Below are positions 35,081 to 42,066 of a DNA stretch of 64,000 nucleotides, piece by piece. Within the stretch, counting starts at the first letter, position 1. Every line of letters begins with the position of its first letter. This DNA comes from G963556115 sp963677015. Lineage in GTDB: Bacteria > Planctomycetota > SZUA-567. The DNA lies in assembly GCA_963677015.1 (NCBI GenBank), contig OY781533.1, forward strand, positions 992,001 to 1,056,000, in the 5' to 3' direction. The notes beneath the pieces were generated by a model, which was not told the DNA's origin, ran no database searches, and worked only from the letters and a program-made list of their open reading frames with translations. The position numbers and the translations under genes are program-made.

Positions 35081-37312
35081 ATGGCTAACTGTGTTAGTGC
35101 TGTATTAGTAAGTAAAGAGAGTGATGGAATGAAAACAGGTAATACTAAAACAAGGCTGAATATTGCGTTGTCCGGACAGCCAAATTGTGGTAAATCAACA
35201 ATGTTCAATGCGTTAACCGGTTCTACTGCGAGGGTCGGAAATTATCCGGGTATTACGGTAGACCGTATGGAAGGCGTTTATTCCTACGGCAGTTATGATA
35301 TAAAGATAACCGATCTGCCCGGAACTTATTCACTGAGTTCATATTCGCTTGAAGAGGTTGTGGCTCGTGATGTGATTATTAATGAAAAACCGGATGTTGT
35401 GGTGTGTATGCTTGACGCTACAGCAATTGAGCGCAGTCTGTATCTCACAGTTCAGCTTATGGAGTTGGGTGTGCCGGTGGTGATTGGCATGAATATGATG
35501 GATTCAGCGAGAAAAAATGGAGTTCATATTGACTCGTTGAAGCTTTCAGAGCTTTTAAATGTACCGGTTGTCGAGTGTGTGGCGCGTCGTGGAGTCGGTA
35601 AGGAAGAGCTGATGCGCAAAGTAGTGGATGTCTATGAGCATGGGGGACGCGATGTCTGCAAGCCGTTGCATATTTCCTACGGTAATGAACTTGAAGAAGT
35701 AATCGAGAGCATGTCCAGAGAGATTAATGGCGTTGAATTTATGACCGAACGTTACCCGGCGAGATGGATTGCTCTGAAGTATCTCGAAGAAGATTCGGCA
35801 GTTGTAGGATATGGAAAAGAGATTGGCGGGATTCATGAAAAACTCTGCTCACGGGTGCAGGAGTATAAGCAGCATGTTCAGAAGGCACTGGATTCATACC
35901 CTGAAGCAATTATCGCTGACCAGCGCTACGGCTTTATAAATGCCCTGATCAAGGATGTTGTAATGCGCAAGACTTCTTTGAACTATGATATTTCGGATAA
36001 GGTGGATAAGGTGCTGACACAGCGCTTTCTGGGTCCGATTATTATGTTTGGTATCCTGTATCTGATGTTTTATGTTACCTTCAATGTCGGAGCTATTCCG
36101 CAGGGATGGGTTGAGGATATCTTCGGCTGGATGGGTGATCTGGCGGTACGATTTATTCCTGAAGGCCTGTTCCAAAGCCTGATTGTCAGTGGTGTGATTG
36201 ACGGTGTCGGCGCGGTGATGGGATTTGCTCCGCTTATTATGATTATGTTTGCCATGCTGGTATTTCTTGAAGACCTGGGGTATATGGCGCGTGTTGCCTA
36301 TATGTTTGACCGGATATTACGTTTTTTCGGTCTGCATGGCGCTTCGGTAATGCCGTTTATCCTATCCGGCGGTATACCCGGCGGGTGTGCTGTGCCGGGG
36401 GTCATGACGGCGCGAACACTACGCAGTCGTAATGAACGTCTTGCGACCATCTTCACTGCTCCTTACTTTGTATGTGGTGCGAAAATCACAGCGTTTCTGG
36501 TGCTTTGTGCCGCCTTCTTCCCTGATAACGGGGATACAGTAATGCTGCTGATTACTCTGGCCAGTTGGGTTGGAGCACTGCTGGTAAGCCTGCTGCTGCG
36601 TAAGACCGTAATAAAAGGCGAATCCACACCATTTATCATGGAGCTTCCTCCATATAGGCTACCGACGTTTTACGGCGTGGCGATTCATACTCTGGAGAGA
36701 GTTTGGCAGTATGTAAAGAAAGCCGGAACGGTAATTTTCTCGATCTCTGTGCTTCTATGGGTGCTTATGACTTTTCCGCAGTTACCTGAGGATGTCAATG
36801 CCGGATTTGATAACAAGATCGAAGCTGTAAGCAGTGAATTATCCGGCGAAGAATTGAATAAACAGATAAATGAGATTGAATCTGATCGTTCAGAAGAAGC
36901 TTTGCGTTATTCAGTTGCCGGTAGAATTGGTACGGCAATGGAATCGGTAACACATCTGGCTGGATTCAATTGGCGGGCTAATATCGCTCTGTTTGCCGGT
37001 GTGGCGGCGAAAGAGGTAATTGTTTCCACGCTCTCTACAGCATATTCATTGGGTGAGGCTGACCCTGATGCTGTTATTGAGGGTGATGACATGGGCTTTA
37101 TTGACAGAATGCGAAATGACCCGAGCTGGACTATGCCGGCGGTAATAAGTATTTTTGTCTTTATGCTGCTATACTGCCCTTGTTTTGTAACTATTGTGGT
37201 GATGGCGCGCGAGTCTTCATGGGGTTGGGCTATATTTGCCAGTGTTGCCAGTATTCTGGGATCATTCTTACTTTCCGTAATAATCTATCAGGTCGGTACA
37301 AATCTTATTTGA
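35081..37312 (+). CDS. feoB: Ferrous iron transporter FeoB
   Basis: This 743-residue inner-membrane Fe2+ importer has an N-terminal G protein domain: G1 GQPNCGKST (32-40), G2 around PGITVDR, G3 DLPGTYSLS, G4 NMMD and G5 near ARRG. A helical spacer and two Gate-type transmembrane halves follow, with the conserved FILSGGIPGGCAVPGVMTART and YCPCFVTIVV. A large soluble insert with charged helices lies at about 560-610. The ATG at 35081 has GGAG 11 bases upstream; a second Met 16 residues in is possible. The next gene starts 50 bases later, so imported iron and the storage genes are probably co-transcribed. Confidence 0.95.
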   Translation: MANCVSAVLVSKESDGMKTGNTKTRLNIALSGQPNCGKSTMFNALTGSTARVGNYPGITVDRMEGVYSYGSYDIKITDLPGTYSLSSYSLEEVVARDVIINEKPDVVVCMLDATAIERSLYLTVQLMELGVPVVIGMNMMDSARKNGVHIDSLKLSELLNVPVVECVARRGVGKEELMRKVVDVYEHGGRDVCKPLHISYGNELEEVIESMSREINGVEFMTERYPARWIALKYLEEDSAVVGYGKEIGGIHEKLCSRVQEYKQHVQKALDSYPEAIIADQRYGFINALIKDVVMRKTSLNYDISDKVDKVLTQRFLGPIIMFGILYLMFYVTFNVGAIPQGWVEDIFGWMGDLAVRFIPEGLFQSLIVSGVIDGVGAVMGFAPLIMIMFAMLVFLEDLGYMARVAYMFDRILRFFGLHGASVMPFILSGGIPGGCAVPGVMTARTLRSRNERLATIFTAPYFVCGAKITAFLVLCAAFFPDNGDTVMLLITLASWVGALLVSLLLRKTVIKGESTPFIMELPPYRLPTFYGVAIHTLERVWQYVKKAGTVIFSISVLLWVLMTFPQLPEDVNAGFDNKIEAVSSELSGEELNKQINEIESDRSEEALRYSVAGRIGTAMESVTHLAGFNWRANIALFAGVAAKEVIVSTLSTAYSLGEADPDAVIEGDDMGFIDRMRNDPSWTMPAVISIFVFMLLYCPCFVTIVVMARESSWGWAIFASVASILGSFLLSVIIYQVGTNLI

Positions 37313-37362
37313 TATGGTTTTATATATGGGTAATGAGATTTACTAGAATGAATGGAAATTAA

Positions 37363-37803
37363 ATGTTTCTGACCAAATTTAAAAAGAAGATTATCGAGGC
37401 TGAGACCAGGCCGGTAGTTCTTCATGAAATACCCGGGAGGGTGCGTTTCGGAGTAAAAATTCTTAAGAGGCTGAAGCAGGATAATTTGCCGCTTGCCGAG
37501 CACCTTAAAACGCTGTTAGAGGAGATACCGGCTTTTAATGGGATCAAATTGAATAATCTGTCTGGAAGCATCCTTGTCAGTTATGATACTTCGGTAACGG
37601 ATTCAAAAGGGATTAAAGTGTTTTTGCAGAAGGTTGTGCGCTATCTTATCGGGTATACTGAGGAATTATCACAAGTTCCGGAGAAATCGTTACCGGAAAT
37701 ACTTGAGCGTTTGAGTGTGCATATCAGAAATTCTACAAATGCTGAATTGGAGTTTAGTCCCGTGCCGTTGGATAAAAGTTTCTGGAGTGTTGTGGATAAA
37801 TAA
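37363..37803 (+). CDS. Small HMA-like protein with GRVR motif (FezC-like)
   Basis: This is a 146-residue protein. Residues 17-90 fold-match, by pattern, the N-terminal domains of the two P-type ATPases downstream: the motif EIPGRVRFG (22-30), a helix, then IKLNNLSGSILVSYD. Heavy-metal-associated (HMA) domains would have CxxC at this site; here it is replaced by GRxR. Ferrosome (fez) clusters are known to encode FezC-type proteins related to the FezB N-terminus, and I assign this gene there by analogy. It has no signal peptide or clear membrane span. It starts 50 bases after feoB and ends 43 bases before the next gene. Confidence 0.65.
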   Translation: MFLTKFKKKIIEAETRPVVLHEIPGRVRFGVKILKRLKQDNLPLAEHLKTLLEEIPAFNGIKLNNLSGSILVSYDTSVTDSKGIKVFLQKVVRYLIGYTEELSQVPEKSLPEILERLSVHIRNSTNAELEFSPVPLDKSFWSVVDK

Positions 37804-37846
37804 TAAACTGATTACAGTTTAAATAATGTTGGGAAAGGAGATTAAT

Positions 37847-38767
37847 ATGGAAGCTTATGGAGGTTCTTTTGCTGTGGGGAACCAGGGTAATTCGGCTGTA
37901 ATATCTGCTGGCGCAGAAGGTGGGAAAAAAGGAACCGAAGGGGCTGCTGCTCCGGGTGCAGGATCAATGCAGTACCAGGGAAGCGGTATGGCTCCACATG
38001 CACCGCTTCATCCATCAGGCCCGGAGGGTAGCGTTGAGGGAGATAGTTGTGGTTGTGGGGATGAGTCAGCTGAGAAAATGGTTTCTTCTCAACCTGAGAT
38101 GAGAGGTGAGATGAATAGCCGTGAGGGTTATGGTCAGCCTCAGATGGGTGGCAGTATGTCGTCTCAGGGTGTTTATGGCCAGCCTCTTATGGGCGGCAGT
38201 ATGTCAGCTCAGGGCGTTTATGGTCAGCCTCAGATGGGCGGCAGTATGTCCGCTCAGGGTGTTTATGGTCAGCCTCAGATGGGTGGCAGTATGTCTTCTC
38301 AGGGCGTTTATGGTCAGCCTCAGATGGGTGGCAGTATGTCAGCTCAGGGTGTTTATGGTCAGCCTCTTATGGGTGGCAGTATGTCAGCTCAGGGTGTTTA
38401 TGGTCAGCCTCTTATGGGCGGCAGTATGTCCGCTCAGGGTGTTTATGGTCAGCCCCAGATGAGTGGCAGTATGAATCCCCAGAATATACAGGGTGGATAT
38501 CAGCAGCAGAATGAGCCGGCTGGAGATATGAACAGGTTTGGTCAGTATCTTGGTGTTATAAATGATGTCGCGAGTGGCAGAACACCTGAACTTCCTGAAA
38601 TTGCGCAGATGGTGCAGCAGGCACCGGGTGACTTTTGGAAGGGCGCGATTGTTGGTGCAGCTGTTGGGCTCTTACTTACCAGTGAATCTGTTCGTGGTGG
38701 TCTGGGATCTGTATTAGGAGCAGTGTTCTCCGGTTTTGGCGGTGAAGATGAAGTTGAAGAAGAATAA
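37847..38767 (+). CDS. Repeat-rich protein with C-terminal glycine-zipper membrane helix
   Basis: This 306-residue protein is not recognised by family. It begins with a Gly/Ala/Ser-rich stretch and a CGCG motif (near 68), then seven complete copies plus one partial copy of a 15-residue repeat with consensus GQP[QL]MGGSMS[AS]QGVY. The C-terminal part holds a helix-rich segment and a hydrophobic glycine-zipper segment (FWKGAIVGAAVGLLLTS), followed by SVRGGLGSV and an acidic end. The KG-zipper-VR pattern recurs in the genes at 44316 and 44701. The ATG at 37847 has an AAAGGAG site; a start 21 bases earlier lacks one. It could be a structural or scaffold protein of an iron organelle. Confidence 0.72.
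   Translation: MEAYGGSFAVGNQGNSAVISAGAEGGKKGTEGAAAPGAGSMQYQGSGMAPHAPLHPSGPEGSVEGDSCGCGDESAEKMVSSQPEMRGEMNSREGYGQPQMGGSMSSQGVYGQPLMGGSMSAQGVYGQPQMGGSMSAQGVYGQPQMGGSMSSQGVYGQPQMGGSMSAQGVYGQPLMGGSMSAQGVYGQPLMGGSMSAQGVYGQPQMSGSMNPQNIQGGYQQQNEPAGDMNRFGQYLGVINDVASGRTPELPEIAQMVQQAPGDFWKGAIVGAAVGLLLTSESVRGGLGSVLGAVFSGFGGEDEVEEE
38132..38481 (+). repeat. 45-bp coding tandem repeat
   Basis: Seven full units and one partial unit of 45 bp lie in phase with the codons. Units differ mostly at third positions (ggc/ggt, tca/tcc/tct) and at the Gln/Leu and Ala/Ser choices, so the array is not perfectly fresh. It encodes the 15-residue repeat described for the host gene. Slippage is expected to vary copy number. 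Confidence 0.92.
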
Positions 38768-38785
38768 TCTGGAAAGGAATTCATT

Positions 38786-39181
38786 ATGAATAACAACTAT
38801 CAGCCTGGGACTGGGGCTTATCCGGTTAACAATCAGAATTATAATTTGGGGTATAATACCGGTTATGCGCAGAATGCAGTGAATATTGGTATTACCGGTG
38901 CTGCTGTAGGAGCAGTTGCCGGAGCGGCAAAGGGCTTATGCAGCTCCAAATCAGCAGACAAAGGCAGAGCTGTAAATGTTGCCAAGTCTGCTGCTTATGA
39001 CGCAACAATTTGCGGCACTTCTTCATTTGCCGGGGCACTTGCTTCGGGAGTAATTGGAACTCGCGGCTGGTTGTCTTTTGCTGTTTTTGCTGCTGCGGGA
39101 ATTGGAACCGGTTATGTCCTGCATAAAGCCTTGTCTAAAAAATGTGGCACTGTCTGTGAGGATGATGCCGGGGCTGAGTAA
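38786..39181 (+). CDS. Small two-helix membrane protein, MamC/Mms13-like
   Basis: This is a 131-residue protein. Residues 1-30 are Asn/Tyr/Gly/Gln-rich. TM1 (about 31-51, NIGITGAAVGAVAGAAKG) is followed by a short charged loop, a conserved-looking KSAAYDATICGTSSFAGALASG, a second hydrophobic region and a Lys-rich end with CGTVC. The order matches magnetosome MamC (Mms13): glycine-rich TM1, a loop containing an AAxD-type segment, a GAGLATA-like stretch, then a final helix. Similarity is by eye only. MamC lines magnetosome membranes and touches the mineral. A strong ribosome-binding site precedes the ATG. No other magnetosome gene is present. Confidence 0.62.
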   Translation: MNNNYQPGTGAYPVNNQNYNLGYNTGYAQNAVNIGITGAAVGAVAGAAKGLCSSKSADKGRAVNVAKSAAYDATICGTSSFAGALASGVIGTRGWLSFAVFAAAGIGTGYVLHKALSKKCGTVCEDDAGAE

Positions 39182-39212
39182 ATATTAAAATGCTGAAAGT
39201 AGGTTGATTATA

Positions 39213-41354
39213 ATGCAGACCTTTTCACACAACGGTTTCATGCTTATTCTGGCGCATGATATTCCTGGCAGGATGCGCGTACGCAGTAGTTTTTTTCGTA
39301 ACCCTGGTTTGCAGGAAGATATTATGAAGGCGGCTCTACAGAAGTTGCCGGAGGTTGAAGAGATACGGCTGAATCGTCGTTGCGGCTCGGTTGTGATTGA
39401 GTATGAGAAGGGAGAAAAAGCGCGTCTGCTGATCTTGTATCGATTATGTGAGATGCCTCAGGAAGTATGCAGTGAGCCGGTTTATTCTGAAAATCCTCCG
39501 GATATTATGGGGCTTGTTATTTCTGCAGGGTTGATGGCGGTGGGCTGTTTTATTCCCCCGTTTATCAAACCGCTATACTCCTGGATACGAAATCTGCCTT
39601 TTATTCTTAAAGGTGTTGAAACATTGCTCGGTCAGGGATTGCGTGTTGAAGTTCTGGACGCGGTTACTTTGTCGGTACTGTCCATGCAGGGAAGATATTT
39701 TACTGCCGGCGCTACCAGATTTATGCTTGACGTGGGTGAATATCTTGAGAAGTCTGTGCGCTACCGTTCAACCAAACTTCTTCAGACATTATTGCAGCCG
39801 GCGGTTGAGAGTGTCTGGATAGAGCAGGGGGGAGTAGAACGTGAAATTCCTTTTGCGGAACTCAGGATGGGGGATATTGTCGTCGTCGGCCCAGGAGAAC
39901 TCATTCCGGTAGACGGGTGTATCGCTGCCGGTGAAGCAACGGTTAATCAGGCTTCGGTGACTGGTGAGAGTGTGCCGGTGGCTCTTGCTGCGAATGATGA
40001 AGTCTTTGCCGGAAGTGTGGTGATGGAAGGACGTCTGAAAATTGAAGTCTCTACCGTTGGTTCTGAGGTCTCAACAGCACGTATCAGCAGTTTTATTAAA
40101 GAGTCGCTTGTGAGCAGATCTGAAGCACATAGCCGGGCGGAAAAACTGGCTGACAGCCTTGTGCCTGTAAGCTTTGCTACTGGAGCCGGAGTGTTACTGC
40201 TTACTCATGACATTACCCGTACAGCCGCTGTATTCGCGGTGGATTATTCATGTGCTATAAAACTTATCTGTCCGACAGCCCAGAAGGCTGCTATGTATGC
40301 GGTGGCCAAGCATGGAGTTCTGGTGCGAGGGGCTACTGCACTTGAGGAACTGGCCGGTATAGATGCTCTGGTATTCGACAAGACAGGTACGGTCACAACC
40401 GGAGCCTTCAGTATTTCGGAGGTTGTAGCGTTTGGGGGTATGGGTGAGCAGGAAGTAATCGCCATTGCTGCAGCTGCAGAGGAGCATTATACCCATCCTA
40501 TCGCGCGTGCTGTAGTGCTGGCGGCTCGTGAACGGGGCATAGATATTCCGTTTACCAGCGAGGTCGATTTTGTTGTGGCGCATGGGGTGTCTGCGTATGT
40601 AGATGATAAACTTATCCGGGTTGGCAGCAGACACTTTATCAATGATGATGAAGGAGTGGACTGCTCGGTAGCTGAGGAGCAGGCCAATATGCTGCGTAAG
40701 CAGGGGAATACGATATTGTATGTCGCCAGAGAGAATACTCTCATCGGTATTATCGCTCTTAGTGATACTTTACGTGATGAGAGTGTTCTCTGTTTAGAAT
40801 GTTTCCGGGAGCTGGGCGTAAAACGCATGGTGATGCTGACCGGTGACAATGAAGTAACTGCCAGAGCTGTCGCTGGTAAACTAGGTGTTGAGTCGCGCTG
40901 GGAACTCAAACCTCAGGATAAGGCCGAGGTTGTGGCCGCTATTCAGAGTGAGGGGTATAAAGTGGCATTTATCGGTGATGGTGTTAATGATGCTCCGGCG
41001 CTTGTCGCTGCGGATGTGGGGATTTCAATGGCTGGCGGATCGGATATCGCCCGCGAAGCAGCAGAGATTGTGCTGCTTAGAGATGAACTTTTAGCTTTGG
41101 TTTATGCTTATGGCCTGGCCAGAAATTCCCGGGATAAAATCAATATTGGAATGAAGACTTCTATCGGGGTTAATTCTTTGGCTTTGTTTTTATCAACTTT
41201 GGGAAAGCTCAGTCCATTTGCGGCGGCGTTTATTCATAACGGCTCTACTATCAGTTCTTTGTTGTATGTGCTGTATGGATCGCGCAGCAGTCGAAAGACC
41301 GAGAAACTGATTGCTAAATTATCTGATATTGGAGGTACTGATGAATCTGAGTAA
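39213..41354 (+). CDS. fezB: P1B-type metal-transporting ATPase, ferrosome type (FezB-like)
   Basis: This 713-residue P-type ATPase should pump metal across a membrane. An N-terminal HMA-like domain carries DIPGRMRVR, where normal HMA domains have CxxC. The actuator has VTGES, the phosphorylation site is D389 (DKTGTVTTG), the P1B-specific His-Pro is HYTHPIARA, and the hinge is GDGVNDAPAL. The TM4 metal motif is S346-C347-A348 (DYSCAIK). These traits fit the P1B-6 group, whose FezB member builds iron-storage ferrosomes. The ATG at 39213 with AGG upstream is preferred over a TTG nine bases earlier. It overlaps the next gene by 14 bases. Confidence 0.85.
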   Translation: MQTFSHNGFMLILAHDIPGRMRVRSSFFRNPGLQEDIMKAALQKLPEVEEIRLNRRCGSVVIEYEKGEKARLLILYRLCEMPQEVCSEPVYSENPPDIMGLVISAGLMAVGCFIPPFIKPLYSWIRNLPFILKGVETLLGQGLRVEVLDAVTLSVLSMQGRYFTAGATRFMLDVGEYLEKSVRYRSTKLLQTLLQPAVESVWIEQGGVEREIPFAELRMGDIVVVGPGELIPVDGCIAAGEATVNQASVTGESVPVALAANDEVFAGSVVMEGRLKIEVSTVGSEVSTARISSFIKESLVSRSEAHSRAEKLADSLVPVSFATGAGVLLLTHDITRTAAVFAVDYSCAIKLICPTAQKAAMYAVAKHGVLVRGATALEELAGIDALVFDKTGTVTTGAFSISEVVAFGGMGEQEVIAIAAAAEEHYTHPIARAVVLAARERGIDIPFTSEVDFVVAHGVSAYVDDKLIRVGSRHFINDDEGVDCSVAEEQANMLRKQGNTILYVARENTLIGIIALSDTLRDESVLCLECFRELGVKRMVMLTGDNEVTARAVAGKLGVESRWELKPQDKAEVVAAIQSEGYKVAFIGDGVNDAPALVAADVGISMAGGSDIAREAAEIVLLRDELLALVYAYGLARNSRDKINIGMKTSIGVNSLALFLSTLGKLSPFAAAFIHNGSTISSLLYVLYGSRSSRKTEKLIAKLSDIGGTDESE

Positions 41355-42066
41355 TGCACCATATGAGCAGCTGTTAAAAATAACTGCGATATTTGATAAT
41401 GACCTGGAGAATGAATTACGACGTTCCGGACTTCGAGTCGGTGATGAGTGTCATAAACATTTACCGGCATCGCTGCCATCTCTTCGTTTGAAAATCGATA
41501 AAAAATCTGTCGTTCTCGGTGGCGGCTTGACTAGAAAAATTCTTATTTCCTGCGGCGGTACTGAAAAGTGCCTTGATGAGATAAGATTCAAGGACGAAGC
41601 GGTTATATCCGCGGTTAAGGGTGGTAAAATGCTGCAGAATTCGTTGCAGAGACTTGGTGTCTATCCGGAAAAAAAGCTGAGGCTTATGCGGCGTCTGCCT
41701 CCTATGGAATATGTATTGCGGCTTAATAACCGCAGTAGAATAAAGATAAGTGAATCTACTGCTGCCAGAGTGATAGGACGTCATGAAGACAGTGATCCGT
41801 TACAGCTTTCCGCTGCCAGAGTTGAGCTGGATTTCAGTATTACTGAGATCATTGGGGGAAGAAAATTTGCCGCGTTTTTAAAGGAGCTCGGGCTGAAATG
41901 CGGTGAAAAAATTGTTCTGGAGGGGGTTGAACATGTGAGTGAGCTCTTTTCTGGAGATACTTCAGAAGATAACGAGGATGATATCTGCCTGAAGACACGT
42001 AAAGGGGCTGCCCGTATTCATTTGAGCAGTGAAAAGGCGAGTTATGTTGAAGTCACAACAGTTTGA
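41341..42066 (+). CDS. Protein of three tandem FeoA-like domains
   Basis: This is a 241-residue cytoplasmic protein. I can lay out three FeoA-like (SH3-type) units at about 8-71, 86-148 and 165-238. Each has a central (R/Q/K)xLGxxxGxx-type turn (RRSGLRVGDE, QRLGVYPEKK, KELGLKCGEK) and ends with a basic-hydrophobic strand like that of FeoA (VVLGGGLTRKILI, RIKISESTAARVIG, RIHLSSEKASYVEV). The gene overlaps the ATPase genes on both sides (14 and 23 bases), so it is tightly coupled to them. FeoA regulates FeoB; this protein may regulate the two ATPases. The ATG at 41341 has a GGAGG site. I know no named family with three such units. Confidence 0.68.
   Translation: MNLSNAPYEQLLKITAIFDNDLENELRRSGLRVGDECHKHLPASLPSLRLKIDKKSVVLGGGLTRKILISCGGTEKCLDEIRFKDEAVISAVKGGKMLQNSLQRLGVYPEKKLRLMRRLPPMEYVLRLNNRSRIKISESTAARVIGRHEDSDPLQLSAARVELDFSITEIIGGRKFAAFLKELGLKCGEKIVLEGVEHVSELFSGDTSEDNEDDICLKTRKGAARIHLSSEKASYVEVTTV

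Noticed and set aside
38121..38462. Second reading frame across the repeats as a real gene
   Set aside because: A 45-bp repeat keeps every frame open; the alternative frame has no ribosome-binding site and only mirrors the repeat.
38132..38481. CRISPR-like array of 45-bp units
   Set aside because: Units are contiguous, in codon phase, and code for a 15-residue protein repeat; there are no unique spacers.
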